Origin: QWHO01 sp021404945
GTDB taxonomy: Bacteria; Vulcanimicrobiota; Xenobia; Xenobiales; QWHO01
Length of the DNA stretch: 64,000 nt
Assembly (NCBI GenBank): GCA_963169765.1
Contig: CAUJEN010000122.1
Span: forward strand, 5,771 to 69,770
Reading direction: 5' to 3'
This document shows, one piece after another, positions 1 through 8,734 of this stretch. A program made the position numbers and the translations under genes. Within the stretch, counting starts at the first letter, position 1. The number at the start of each line of letters is the position of its first letter. The notes beneath the pieces are model-generated. The model had not been told where the DNA came from and made no database searches. It saw only the letters and a program-made list of their open reading frames with translations.

Positions 1-1748
1 GCTACCCAGAAGAGCAGGTTGAGCGGGGTGCCCACCAGCACGAAGTCGTGCGCTCGGTACTGGCCGGGGCCGTAGATCATCGTGTTGGTCTGGTAGCCCA
101 CCGGGGTCATGAACGAGGCCGAGCAGGCGAAGGTCACCGCGATCAGAAATCCGCGGGGGTCGGCGCCCAGCGCGGCCGCCGAGGAGAGGGCGATGGGAGT
201 CATGAGGGCAGCAGCGGCGCTGTTGGAGATCATCTCAGTGAGGCAGGCCGTGGCGAAGTAGATGCCGCTGATCAAGACCACCGGCCCATAAGGCCCGAGC
301 TTGCTGACGATGCCATGGGCCAGGGCCTCGGCCAGCCCGGTCTTCTCCATAGAGGTTCCCAGAGACAGGCATCCGGCGATCAGCATGATGATCTTCCAGT
401 CCAGAGCCCGGTAGGCAGACTCCAGGCCCATGCAGCGCAGCAAGACCATGAGGATCGCTCCCACCACCACCCCGATCTCGATGGCCAGGAGGTTGAAGGC
501 GCTCAGCGCCACCACCCCTGCAAAGATGGCCATGGCGGTCAGCATCTTGGCGCGGTCGGGACGGTCGACGGCCGATTCGCTCACCACCACGAAGGCCCGA
601 TTCTGCTTGAGCGCGCCGAGTCGATGGCCGGCCACCTCGATCAGCAGCACGTCTCCGGCCTCCAGGCGCACCGAGCCGAGCTTTTCGTGCTGCACTTCGC
701 TCTCGCCCCGGTGCCGGACGGCGATGGCGGTGGCTCCGAAGCGGTTGCGGAAGTTATAAGACTTGAGCGACTCTCCCACCAGCACCGAGGTGGGGGGAAT
801 GACCGCCTCGACCAGGGCGGCCTGGCTGCGCTGCAGGTCGTAGTCGTGCACCTTGAGATCGGTCTTGAGGCGAATCTGCCCGCCCTGTTGCAGCTCGCGC
901 AGGGAGTCCATGTTGCAGCGCACCATCAGCAAGTCGTTGCCGTGCAACACCGTGTCGGGGGAGGGGACGGCCAGCACCTCGCCGCCACGGGTGATGCTCA
1001 CCACGTCGATATCCAGCTCGTGCAGGAGGGGGGCCTGAGCCAGTGCCTGGCCCACGCTGGGGCTGCCCGGGAGCAAAACGGCTTCGGTCAGGTATTCTCC
1101 CATCCCGAAGGCTCGCGTCAGCTCGCCGGCCCGTCGGCGCTCGGGGATCAGCCGCGTTCCCAGGAACAGCATGTAGAGCGTGCCTGCCACCAGCGTCAGC
1201 AATCCGAAAGGAGTGAACTCGAACATGCCCAGCGGGGGCAATCCGTGGCTCACCCCGATGGAATTCACCACCAGGTTGGGGGAAGTGCCGATCAACGTGC
1301 ACGTGCCCCCGAAGATGGCTGCAAACGAGAGAGGCATCAGCAGTTTGGAAGGGCTGATCCGGGTGATGCGCGAGAGAGCGATGCAGACCGGGATGAACAC
1401 GGCCACGCAGGCGGTATTGTTGATGAAGCCCGAGACGGCGCTGACGGTGAGCATCATGACCGCCAGCCCCAGGTGGAAGTTGCGCCGCATGAGCGGAGCG
1501 AGCATCTGGGGAATGCGGCTCACGGCCCCGGTAGCCGCCAGGCCCGAGCTGAGCACGAGCATGCCGGCCACCGCGATGGTGGCCGGGTCGCTGAACCCCG
1601 CCAGGCCCTCGCGGGGGGTCAGGATACCCGCCAGCACAAGGCTGCTCATGATGAGGAGCGCCACCATGTCCACCGGCACACGCTCGGTGGCAAACAAGAT
1701 GATGGCCGCCACCACCAGACAGAGCACAGCGATCGCTTCGAAACCCAA
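1..1748 (-). CDS. SLC13/DASS-family transporter with two RCK_C (TrkA_C) domains, partial
   Basis: Likely a sodium- or proton-coupled anion/dicarboxylate permease of the inner membrane. The protein has about 582 codons in the window and its C-terminus is cut by the left edge. It starts with a hydrophobic helix bundle containing a conserved SGFINNTACVAVFIP stretch and a GTCTLIGTSPNLVVN stretch, the duplicated SLC13 re-entrant signature. Two cytosolic RCK_C-like segments (around residues 195-370, with DVVSITRGGEVL and LEAGDVLLIEVAG) separate it from the second helix bundle, the usual SLC13-TrkA_C-TrkA_C-SLC13 architecture. The start is TTG at 1748: a strong AGGAGG lies 4 bases upstream and no ATG fits as well. 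It begins 11 bases after the aroK stop, so the two are probably co-transcribed. Substrate (sulfate, dicarboxylate or other) cannot be told from sequence. Confidence 0.9.
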   Translation of the reverse strand, partial: MGFEAIAVLCLVVAAIILFATERVPVDMVALLIMSSLVLAGILTPREGLAGFSDPATIAVAGMLVLSSGLAATGAVSRIPQMLAPLMRRNFHLGLAVMMLTVSAVSGFINNTACVAVFIPVCIALSRITRISPSKLLMPLSFAAIFGGTCTLIGTSPNLVVNSIGVSHGLPPLGMFEFTPFGLLTLVAGTLYMLFLGTRLIPERRRAGELTRAFGMGEYLTEAVLLPGSPSVGQALAQAPLLHELDIDVVSITRGGEVLAVPSPDTVLHGNDLLMVRCNMDSLRELQQGGQIRLKTDLKVHDYDLQRSQAALVEAVIPPTSVLVGESLKSYNFRNRFGATAIAVRHRGESEVQHEKLGSVRLEAGDVLLIEVAGHRLGALKQNRAFVVVSESAVDRPDRAKMLTAMAIFAGVVALSAFNLLAIEIGVVVGAILMVLLRCMGLESAYRALDWKIIMLIAGCLSLGTSMEKTGLAEALAHGIVSKLGPYGPVVLISGIYFATACLTEMISNSAAAALMTPIALSSAAALGADPRGFLIAVTFACSASFMTPVGYQTNTMIYGPGQYRAHDFVLVGTPLNLLFWV

Positions 1749-1759
1749 GAGTCCTCCTG

Positions 1760-2314
1760 TCAGGAAAGCTCGATGTAGCGGTTGCTCAGCTCGTCGAGGA
1801 TCTTATGGCGGGCGTTCAACAACTCGTGGATCTTGCGCGCCGCCGTCATAGGGGTGAGGTGGGTGGTGTTGATGCGGATCTTGACCTGATCGTAGATTCG
1901 CTTTCGCTCCTGCATCAAGAGCTCGACTCGATCGCGCAGCTCGCCCCGCAGCATGGGGCGCTTGTCGGTGCGCTCGAGCCGTCCCACCAGGTCTTCCTGT
2001 CCGGTGTGGAGGCAGATCAACAACCCGTTTTGCTGGAACAACTTGAAGGTGTCGGGGTCGACGATGGTGCCGCCCCCGGTGGCGATCACCCGGTTGGTCA
2101 GGTCGGCCACCTCGCGAGCCAGCTCTTTTTCATGCTGGCGGAAAAACTCTTCCCCATGGGTGTCGAAGATCTCGTTGACCGTCATGCCCAGGCGCCGCTC
2201 GAGCTCGAGATCGATATCCAGGAACTTGCGCCCGGTGACCTTGGCCAGCTCACGCCCGATGGTGGTCTTGCCCGTGCCCATGAAGCCCACCAGATAGATA
2301 TTTCGCCGTTTCAC
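1760..2314 (-). CDS. aroK: Shikimate kinase
   Basis: Phosphorylates shikimate with ATP in aromatic amino-acid synthesis, in the cytosol. The 184-residue protein has the P-loop GFMGTGKTTIG near its N-terminus, the shikimate-binding DIDLELE segment, the GGG motif in VIATGGGTIV and the LERTDKRPML lid/arginine region. I chose the GTG at 2314 (VKRRNIYLVGF) because shikimate kinases begin just before the first beta strand; an earlier in-frame start at 2368 would add 18 residues without homology character and would almost reach the divergent aroB start. It is transcribed away from aroB/aroQ, so the three shikimate genes are split over two divergent units. Confidence 0.95.
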   Translation of the reverse strand: MKRRNIYLVGFMGTGKTTIGRELAKVTGRKFLDIDLELERRLGMTVNEIFDTHGEEFFRQHEKELAREVADLTNRVIATGGGTIVDPDTFKLFQQNGLLICLHTGQEDLVGRLERTDKRPMLRGELRDRVELLMQERKRIYDQVKIRINTTHLTPMTAARKIHELLNARHKILDELSNRYIELS

Positions 2315-2372
2315 GCCAGAAAGCTTCGCCTCACGAGGGGCCCGCTCCCCTCTCCACGAAGGCCCCATCGCC

Positions 2373-3407
2373 GTGCACCCTTACCTGGTCGAGCCGGGCT
2401 TGCTGGCCCGGGTTCCTCAGCTGCTTCGCGAGCAGGGTTTCGAGCGAGCCGTCCTGATCACCGATCAAGACGTCTATCGAGCCCAGTTCGGCGCCTTCAA
2501 GGACGGCTTCGAGCGACTCGACGTGGTGGGCATCGAGGCGGGCGAATCCCAGAAGACTCTGGACAACGCCCAGTGGATGTACGGCTGCCTGGCTCGCCTG
2601 GAGGTCGACCGTCAGACCCCCGTCCTGGTCTTCGGGGGCGGCGTCATCGGCGATCTGGGTGGCTTCGTGGCCGCCACCTACCTGCGCGGACTGCCCCTCT
2701 TCGGCATCCCCACCAGCCTGCTGGCCATGGTGGACAGCTCCATCGGCGGCAAGGTGGGTGTGGACCTGCCTCAGGGCAAGAACCTGGTGGGCGCCTTCTA
2801 TCCTCCCCGGGCGGTGTGGGTCGATCCCGAAGTGCTCTCGACCCTCCCCGAGAAAGAGGGCTCTAACGGCATGGCCGAGGTCATCAAGCACGGTCTGATC
2901 GCCTCGAGCGAGCTCTTCGAGCTGTGCCGCCAGCTGCCGCCCTTCCCCGAATGGAGCCTGGAGCAGCGCACCGAGCTGGTGCGAAGAGCTGCGCAGGTCA
3001 AGCTGGAGATCGTGGCCCGCGACCCCAGGGAGCTGGGCGAGAGAGCCTTCCTCAACCTGGGCCACACCCTCGGCCACGCCCTGGAGACGGCCGGCGACTA
3101 CACCCGGCTGAGCCACGGCCAGGCCGTGGCGCTGGGCATGCTGGCGGCCCACGAGCTGGCTCGACGCCAGAAATTGCTCGACAAGCCCCTGCCTCTCAAG
3201 CAGACGCTGGAGCGCCACGGCCTGCCCACGAAGCTGGAGAAGGGCTTTGAATGGACCCGGGTAGAGGCGGCCCTCGCGCAGGACAAGAAGCGGCTCAACG
3301 GCAAGCTGCGCTTCGTGCTGCCCGTGCGTCCGGGCCTGGTCGAGCTGGTCAGCGGGGTGCCGCTGGAGCAGGTGCGGGAGGTCTTTGAAGAGCTGTGCGC
3401 GTCCTGA
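2373..3407 (+). CDS. aroB: 3-dehydroquinate synthase
   Basis: Converts DAHP to 3-dehydroquinate, the second step of the shikimate pathway, using NAD and a divalent metal. The 344-residue protein carries the NAD-binding VFGGGVIGDLGGF and the PTSLLAMVDSSIGGKVGVD segment. Metal ligands are visible as the Glu of MAEVIKHGLI and the histidines of LNLGHTLGHA and of the LSHGQAVALGM segment. Length is normal for the family. Start is GTG at 2373 with only a weak GAAGG upstream. It is divergent from aroK with a gap under 60 bp that should hold both promoters, although no clear -35/-10 pair is visible. The 3' end overlaps aroQ by 13 bases, implying translational coupling. Confidence 0.97.
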   Translation: MHPYLVEPGLLARVPQLLREQGFERAVLITDQDVYRAQFGAFKDGFERLDVVGIEAGESQKTLDNAQWMYGCLARLEVDRQTPVLVFGGGVIGDLGGFVAATYLRGLPLFGIPTSLLAMVDSSIGGKVGVDLPQGKNLVGAFYPPRAVWVDPEVLSTLPEKEGSNGMAEVIKHGLIASSELFELCRQLPPFPEWSLEQRTELVRRAAQVKLEIVARDPRELGERAFLNLGHTLGHALETAGDYTRLSHGQAVALGMLAAHELARRQKLLDKPLPLKQTLERHGLPTKLEKGFEWTRVEAALAQDKKRLNGKLRFVLPVRPGLVELVSGVPLEQVREVFEELCAS

Positions 3408-3826
3408 TCTTGAACGGTCCCAATCTGAACCTGCTGGGCAAGCGAGAGCCCGTGGTCTACGGAGACACCACCTACGCCGAGCTCGAGCAGCTTTGCCATC
3501 GCTGGGGAGGCGAGTTGGGCCTGGAAGTAGAGCTCTACCAGTCCAACCACGAGGGAGCCCTGCTTGACAGGCTTCACCAGACCGAGGCTGACTTCGTGGT
3601 GCTCAATCCCGGCGCCCTGACCCACACCTCGGTGGCTCTGCGCGACGCCGTGGCCGGGGTGGGGCTGCCCACCATCGAGGTCCACCTGAGCAACATCTAC
3701 GCTCGCGAGGAGTGGCGCCGGCGCTCTCTGTTGAGCGAGGTCTGCCGGGGGGTCATCAGCGGGCTGGGCGTTCAGGGCTATCGGCTGGCTCTGAGCGCCG
3801 GCAAGGAGCTTTTCCCAGGAGGCTAA
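3395..3826 (+). CDS. aroQ: Type II 3-dehydroquinate dehydratase
   Basis: Dehydrates 3-dehydroquinate to 3-dehydroshikimate, the step directly after AroB. The 143-residue protein has the type II fold signature: VLILNGPNLNLLGKREP at the N-terminus, the loop tyrosine in VYGD, NPGALTHTS (usually NPGAYTHTS) and the catalytic histidine in EVHLSN. GTG start at 3395 lies inside the end of aroB (13-base overlap). Together they supply steps two and three of the pathway. The Tyr-to-Leu change in NPGA(Y/L)THTS is not at a catalytic residue that I know of. Confidence 0.96.
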   Translation: MRVLILNGPNLNLLGKREPVVYGDTTYAELEQLCHRWGGELGLEVELYQSNHEGALLDRLHQTEADFVVLNPGALTHTSVALRDAVAGVGLPTIEVHLSNIYAREEWRRRSLLSEVCRGVISGLGVQGYRLALSAGKELFPGG

Positions 3827-3853
3827 GCCATCCGGGCCGAAGTTTCCCCGGTC

Positions 3854-4333
3854 ATGAGACGCCTTGTTTGCATGCTGGGGCTGCTGGTTCTGCCGGCTCT
3901 CTGCCAGCCCGCCGCGGTGGCCGGGGTGGTGGTCAATGGCAGCACGCTTCGTCCGGGCGCACCCATGCCCCTGGTCATCGGAGTGATGGGGCCGCCTGAC
4001 TTCGTGCGGGCCATGCGCGGCCAGCGCCAGGAAGACGACTACGTCATGTTCACCTATCCCAACCATGGCGTCTCGTTCGACATCAACTCCAGCACCAACA
4101 AAGTGCAGGGCATCCTGGTGGAGGGCTCCTCGGCCCGGCTGGAGGGGGTGCCCTTCCGCATCGGCGACAACCAGCTCAGCGTCACCTCGAGCTGGGGACG
4201 ACCCGAGCGCACCGAGGTGGGCATGCTGGTCTACTGGCGTCGGGGCGTCTACCTGGGACTGGACGACTCGGGAAGGATCCTGCGCGTCTTCTTGACCGAG
4301 CCCGGCCAGTTCCAGGAGGCCGGGCAGGGCTGA
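3854..4333 (+). CDS. Exported hypothetical protein with two SmpA-like half-repeats
   Basis: Unrecognised 159-residue protein. The N-terminus (MRRLVCMLGLLVLPALC) looks like a Sec signal peptide ending near AVAG, possibly a lipoprotein signal because of the Cys in PALCQPA. The mature part contains two similar modules: a stretch with MGPPDFVRA followed by YVMFTYPNHGVSFDIN, then one with WGRPERTE followed by LVYWRRGVYLGLDDSGRI. This G-x-P...Y...GI.F.....GKI pattern resembles BamE/SmpA-type or similar envelope repeats. It sits between aroQ and truB in the same direction with short gaps, so it is probably co-transcribed. Function unknown. Confidence 0.7.
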   Translation: MRRLVCMLGLLVLPALCQPAAVAGVVVNGSTLRPGAPMPLVIGVMGPPDFVRAMRGQRQEDDYVMFTYPNHGVSFDINSSTNKVQGILVEGSSARLEGVPFRIGDNQLSVTSSWGRPERTEVGMLVYWRRGVYLGLDDSGRILRVFLTEPGQFQEAGQG

Positions 4334-4338
4334 GCGCG

Positions 4339-5169
4339 ATGATGGGCTTCCTGAACTTCTTGAAGCCCCCCGCCATGACATCCCACGATGCCGTGGCCTG
4401 GCTGCGCCGCCAGCTGCCCCGAGGGACGCGGGTGGGCCACCTGGGCACCCTGGACCCGCCCGCCACCGGCGTTCTGCCGCTGGCGGTGGGAGCGGCCACC
4501 CGCTGGATCCAGTTTCTGCCGCCGGCTCGCAAGAGCTATCGGGCCGAGCTCACCTTTGGCCTGGAGTCGGATACCCTGGACACGGCCGGCACCATTCTGG
4601 CCCGGCGACCCGCCCCTCGGACCGATCTCGAGCCCCTCCTGCAGCGGATGCGCGGCCCGCAGATGCAGGTGCCTCCCGTGGTCAGCGCCCTGCGGGTGGA
4701 GGGCAGGCGCAGCTACGAGCGGGCGCGGGCCGGCGAGAGCGTGGAGCATGAGGCGCGGGCGGTGGAGATCTATCGCCTCGAGTTGGTCCACGAGGATTGG
4801 CCGCGCGTTCTGATCGACGTCGATTGCAGTCCGGGCACCTACGTGCGCTCGCTGGCTCGCGACCTGGGCCAGCAGCTCGGCTGCGGGGCGGTGCTGTCGT
4901 TTCTGGTGCGCACCGCCTCGGGGCCGTTTCGTCTGGAAGAGGCGGTCACCGCCGAGGAGACCCCGCCCTTTCCGCTGGTCGGCCTGGAGACCGTTCTGGA
5001 GGGGCTGCCCCGGGTCAGGGTGCGGCCCGGGCTGATGCCCGGCCAGGAGTGCCCGGTGGAGGATCCACCCACGGAGGGCTCCACCGTGGTGCTGTTCGAT
5101 CCCGCCTTCGTGGGGGTGGGTCGCATCAAGAACGGCCAGGCTCGCCTGGTGAGGACGCCGTGGCAGTAG
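4339..5169 (+). CDS. truB: tRNA pseudouridine(55) synthase TruB
   Basis: Isomerises U55 in the T-arm of tRNAs. The 276-residue protein has the TruB signature GHLGTLDPPATGVLPLAVG, whose LDP aspartate is the catalytic nucleophile, then the ELTFGLESDTLDTAG segment, QVPPVVSALRVEGRRSYERAR and the CSPGTYVRSLARDLGQQLG motif. The N-terminus is standard (GFLNFLKPPAMTSHDAV). Length is slightly short at the C-terminus, as in bacteria with a small accessory domain. It starts 5 bases after the previous stop and its end overlaps the following AmmeMemoRadiSam gene by 10 bases. Confidence 0.95.
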   Translation: MMGFLNFLKPPAMTSHDAVAWLRRQLPRGTRVGHLGTLDPPATGVLPLAVGAATRWIQFLPPARKSYRAELTFGLESDTLDTAGTILARRPAPRTDLEPLLQRMRGPQMQVPPVVSALRVEGRRSYERARAGESVEHEARAVEIYRLELVHEDWPRVLIDVDCSPGTYVRSLARDLGQQLGCGAVLSFLVRTASGPFRLEEAVTAEETPPFPLVGLETVLEGLPRVRVRPGLMPGQECPVEDPPTEGSTVVLFDPAFVGVGRIKNGQARLVRTPWQ

Positions 5170-6425
5170 TGCTGGGCGGCCTGGTGCCCCACCCCCCGCT
5201 GCTGGTGAGCGAGGTGGGCGGCCAGCGCCTGGCCCAGGTGGAGTCCACCCGCCTGGCCCTGGAAGAGCTGTGCCGCGAGGTCCGTTCCCAGGCACCCGAG
5301 CGGCTGGTGCTGATCACCCCCCACGGCCCCTACCAGCGCAGCCGCATGAGCTGCCTGGCCGGCCCCCACCTGAGCGGCACGCTGGCCCGCTTCGGTTGCC
5401 CGGAGGTCAGCCTGGAGTGGCCTTGCGACGAGGACTTCTGCCACCGGCTCGACCACGAGGTCGACCTGGTCGAGGCCGAGCTGGATCACGCCCTGATGGT
5501 GCCCCTCTACTTCCTGCGCCAGGCCGGACTGGAGTGCCCGCTGGTGGCGCTCTCGGTCTCGGGCCTGCCGCGCCAGGCCCACCTGGCTCTGGGCCGCAGC
5601 CTGGCCCGGCTGGCCACCACCCCCACTGTGGTGCTGGCCTCGGGCGATCTCTCTCATCGCCTGAAGGCTGATGGTCCCTACGGCTTCGACCCTCGCGGAC
5701 CCCGCTTTGATGCGGCCGTGGTCCAGAGCCTGGAGCCGCTCGACCCCGAGGCCATCGGCTCGCTGGACGAGGACCTGGTGGAGGGGGCCGGCGTGTGCGG
5801 CCTCAAGCCCCTGCTGGTGCTGCTGGGGGCCATGCCGAAGGCACGGGGCAAGGTGCTCTCCTACGAGGGCCCCTTCGGAGTGGGCTATGCCGTGGCCCGG
5901 CTCGAGCCGCCCATCGACCCCGTGAGCCTCGCCCGCGAGGCGGTCGAGACCTTCGTGCGCGAGGGGCGCGAGCTCGAGATTGGCGAGCCCCCCGAAGGGC
6001 TGCAGGCTCCTTGCGGCACCTTCGTGACCCTCAAGACCGACGACGGCGAGCTGCGCGGCTGCATCGGCACCCTGGCCCCCACCACCCCCAACCGGGCGGC
6101 CGAGATCGTGCGCAACGCGGTGGCCGCCTGCAGCCGCGACCCCCGCTTTCCGCCCGTGCAGCCCCACGAGCTTGGCCGGATGACCTACTCGGTCTACCTG
6201 CTCGACCCGCCCGAGCCGGCCCGGCCCGAGCAACTCGACCCCGCGGTCTTCGGGGTCATCATCCGCTCGCCTCTGGGCAAGAGCGGGGTGCTCCTGCCCG
6301 GCATCGCCGGCCTGGACACGGTCGAACGCCAGCTCTCGGCTCTGCGCAGGAAGGCGGGCCTTTCGGCCGGCGAGCCGGTGACCCTGGAGCGCTTTCGGGT
6401 GCACCGTTTCGGAGAAGACGACTGA
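5160..6425 (+). CDS. Fused AmmeMemoRadiSam system protein B-A (MEMO1-like plus AMMECR1)
   Basis: A 421-residue fusion. Residues about 1-255 are MEMO/LigB-like, related to class III extradiol dioxygenases (LVPHPPLL, LITPHGPY, VVLASGDLSHRL). Residues about 265-421 are an AMMECR1 domain (CGTFVTLKTDDGELRGCIGTLAP, the family signature). In many bacteria these occur as the A and B proteins of the AmmeMemoRadiSam system together with a radical SAM protein whose substrate is unknown. No such radical SAM partner is adjacent; the only radical SAM gene here (47.5-50.1 kb) is of another family. Start GTG at 5160 overlaps truB by 10 bases, and the histidine kinase ATG follows its TGA directly. Confidence 0.88.
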   Translation: MAVVLGGLVPHPPLLVSEVGGQRLAQVESTRLALEELCREVRSQAPERLVLITPHGPYQRSRMSCLAGPHLSGTLARFGCPEVSLEWPCDEDFCHRLDHEVDLVEAELDHALMVPLYFLRQAGLECPLVALSVSGLPRQAHLALGRSLARLATTPTVVLASGDLSHRLKADGPYGFDPRGPRFDAAVVQSLEPLDPEAIGSLDEDLVEGAGVCGLKPLLVLLGAMPKARGKVLSYEGPFGVGYAVARLEPPIDPVSLAREAVETFVREGRELEIGEPPEGLQAPCGTFVTLKTDDGELRGCIGTLAPTTPNRAAEIVRNAVAACSRDPRFPPVQPHELGRMTYSVYLLDPPEPARPEQLDPAVFGVIIRSPLGKSGVLLPGIAGLDTVERQLSALRRKAGLSAGEPVTLERFRVHRFGEDD

Positions 6426-8057
6426 ATGGGCCTGCGTCTCAAAACCCAGCTCACGGCCCTGTTCTTGTTTCTGTTCGGTTTCTCGTTCTTCTGTCTGGCC
6501 TACTTCAACCTCAGCATGCTCACGACGGCGGTGCACTCGAGGGCGGTGGAGCAGTCGCGCAACCTGGCGGCCCAGGTGGAGGACTGGCTCACCCGGGAGA
6601 TTCCCAAGAGCATCGGAGCGCGCGACCTGGACGAAGTGGCCATGCAGAACCCCAGCTCGCTGGTCCACTATCTCGAGCGCCTCAAGGACCTCAACTGCCT
6701 GGAGGTCTACTCCGTCCACGGGCATCCCCCCACGCGATTGTTCCGCTACGGACAATCCCAGCTCGAGCAAGCTCTCCATCCCCGCTCCATGCAGCGGGCG
6801 CTGGAAGGCGAGCGGCACTACCGGCTCTGGGAGTACAGCTCCTCTCAGGACCTCAAGGGCCTGGCTGTCGAGGACGTGAGCCCCTTCTCCTCGGGAAGGG
6901 TGCAGTTCGAGTATTACGCGCCCATCTTTCGCCTGCCCGAGATCGAGGGGGGGAAGCCAGACCGCTCCGACCAGGCCGGGGTGGTGCACATTTCCCTGTC
7001 GTTGCCCAACACACCCCTGCGCATCCGGGTGGCCGTCATCGGCAACCTGGTGCTGGGCCTGGTGTTCATCTTCACCGGCTTTTTATCCCTGAACCTGTGG
7101 GCCCAGCACGCCATCAAGCGGCCTCTGGATGGGCTCATGCGCGCTCGCGAGCGTCTTGGGAAGGGCTATGGGGGCTCGGAGGTGGAGGATCTGCTCTCGG
7201 CCAACGAGCTGGTGGCCGTCTCCAACTCGCTCAATCGCCTCTCGCTGGATCTGAGCAAATACCAGGACGAGCTGGAAGAGAAGACGCGCCGCCTCGAGCA
7301 AGCCAACGACCGCTACCGCCAGCTCAACGAGGGGCTCGAGCAGCAGGTGGAGGAGAAGACCCGCGAGCTGCGCGAGTTCTTCTCGCTGGTCACCCACGAC
7401 CTGCGCATTCCCCTGGCGGCCACTCAGGGTTACGCCGACCTTTTGACCAGGAGCAAGTCGGGCGAGCTCAATGACAAGCAGCGAAAGTTCGTCAAGAGCA
7501 TTCGCACCGCCAACTCGCACGCTCTGGAGCTGGTGCGCAACCTGCTCGACGCCATGCGCTACGAGGCGGGGCAGAACCAGCCGGTCATTGAGCGCTTCGA
7601 CTTTCACGAGCTGGTGCAGGAGGTCGTCTCCCACCTGGACATTCCCGACGATGAGAGCCCCGATGGGCCGATCGAGGTGGAGATCCCCGACTTTGTGGAG
7701 GTCAGCGCCGACCGCACCCGCATCGGACGGGTGCTGGGCAACCTGCTCAGCAACGCCCTGCGTCACATTTCGTCCGGCCAGCAGGTCAAGCTGACGGCCC
7801 GGGTCGAGGGCCCCAACCTGCGCGTGGAGGTGGCCGACAGCGGCCCCGGCATTCCGGCCGAGAATCTGCCGCTGCTCTTTGCCAAGTTCACTCACTTCCC
7901 CAGCGAGCGCGGACCGAGCTCGGGGCTGGGGTTGGGGCTCTACATCGTGCGAAGAATTCTGGAGAGCCACGGCGAAGCAATCCACGTCGAAAGTCGGGTG
8001 GGCGAGGGGTCGCGGTTCTGGTTTCACCTGCCCGTGCACGAGGAGAGCCAATCATGA
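6426..8057 (+). CDS. Membrane sensor histidine kinase
   Basis: A 543-residue two-component sensor. Transmembrane helices lie near residues 10-30 and 201-222, bracketing a periplasmic sensor of about 170 residues without a recognisable named domain. A HAMP-like stretch and a coiled coil (about 280-315) follow. The HisKA box FFSLVTHDLRIPLA puts the phosphorylated histidine at about H324; the HATPase has an N box (GNLLSNALRH), G1 (DSGPGIP) and G2 (GLGLGLYIV). It starts immediately after the AmmeMemo stop (TGAATG) and overlaps the response regulator by 4 bases (ATGA), so the pair is translationally coupled. A HisKA/OmpR-type kinase paired with a NarL-type regulator is slightly unusual. Confidence 0.93.
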   Translation: MGLRLKTQLTALFLFLFGFSFFCLAYFNLSMLTTAVHSRAVEQSRNLAAQVEDWLTREIPKSIGARDLDEVAMQNPSSLVHYLERLKDLNCLEVYSVHGHPPTRLFRYGQSQLEQALHPRSMQRALEGERHYRLWEYSSSQDLKGLAVEDVSPFSSGRVQFEYYAPIFRLPEIEGGKPDRSDQAGVVHISLSLPNTPLRIRVAVIGNLVLGLVFIFTGFLSLNLWAQHAIKRPLDGLMRARERLGKGYGGSEVEDLLSANELVAVSNSLNRLSLDLSKYQDELEEKTRRLEQANDRYRQLNEGLEQQVEEKTRELREFFSLVTHDLRIPLAATQGYADLLTRSKSGELNDKQRKFVKSIRTANSHALELVRNLLDAMRYEAGQNQPVIERFDFHELVQEVVSHLDIPDDESPDGPIEVEIPDFVEVSADRTRIGRVLGNLLSNALRHISSGQQVKLTARVEGPNLRVEVADSGPGIPAENLPLLFAKFTHFPSERGPSSGLGLGLYIVRRILESHGEAIHVESRVGEGSRFWFHLPVHEESQS

Positions 8058-8734
8058 CTGCACCCATTCGCGTCTTGCTTGCCGATGACGTGGCCATGTT
8101 CCGCGAGATGCTTTACTCCACTCTGGAGGAGGAAGAGGACGTGGTGGTGGTGGGAGAGGCGGCCGATGGCCAGGAGGCGTTGGAGAAGTGCCTCGAGCTC
8201 GACCCCGACATTCTCATTCTGGACGTCGAAATGCCCCGCATGAACGGGGTGGAGGCGACCCGATTGGTGGCCGAGCGCTGCCCCCGCACCAAGGTCGTCA
8301 TTCTGACCGCCTACGAGGACGATCAGCTCATCGTGCAGCTGATCCAGGCCGGGGCCACCGGATACCTGCTCAAGGAGACCAGCACCGATGAGGTGGTGCG
8401 CGCCATCCGGGTGGCCCACACCGGCGAGTCCCTGATTCAACCTCGAGTGGCCAACAAGATTCTGCGCATGATGGCCCAGATGGCCCCTCCCCAGCCCGCT
8501 CCCCGAGCCACCCGGGACGACTCGGTGCGCGAGAAGCTCTCGCGGCTGACCTCGCGCGAGCTGGAGGTGCTCATTCAGGTCGGCAAGGGGATGAACAACA
8601 AGGAGCTGGGGGCCCACTTCGTGATCTCCGAGCCGACCGTGAAGACGCACGTGGCCCGGCTGATGCAGAAGCTGGAGGTGCGCGACCGCATCGCGCTGGT
8701 CATGCTGGCGGCCGAAGCGCGTTTGTTGGACTAG
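8054..8734 (+). CDS. NarL/FixJ-family response regulator
   Basis: A 226-residue regulator. The receiver domain (about 1-120) has the acidic pair DD at 11-12, the phospho-acceptor D57 in LILDVEMPRMNG and the conserved lysine in YLLKETS. After a linker, a LuxR-type helix-turn-helix (LTSRELEVLIQVGKGMNNKELG followed by SEPTVKTHVARLMQKL) ends the protein, so it is a DNA-binding transcription regulator. It is the cognate partner of the preceding kinase by a 4-base overlap. Its stop codon overlaps tail-to-tail with that of the next, opposite-strand kinase within a CTAG sequence. Targets are unknown. Confidence 0.95.
   Translation: MTAPIRVLLADDVAMFREMLYSTLEEEEDVVVVGEAADGQEALEKCLELDPDILILDVEMPRMNGVEATRLVAERCPRTKVVILTAYEDDQLIVQLIQAGATGYLLKETSTDEVVRAIRVAHTGESLIQPRVANKILRMMAQMAPPQPAPRATRDDSVREKLSRLTSRELEVLIQVGKGMNNKELGAHFVISEPTVKTHVARLMQKLEVRDRIALVMLAAEARLLD

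Noticed and set aside
48..1778. Long plus-strand open frame of 576 residues
   Set aside because: It is the antisense of the SLC13 transporter; Gly/His/Gln/Arg-rich with no domain, as expected opposite GC-rich genes.
4839..6989. 716-residue minus-strand open frame
   Set aside because: Antisense to truB, AmmeMemo and kinase genes, all of which have clear motifs; composition is low-complexity.
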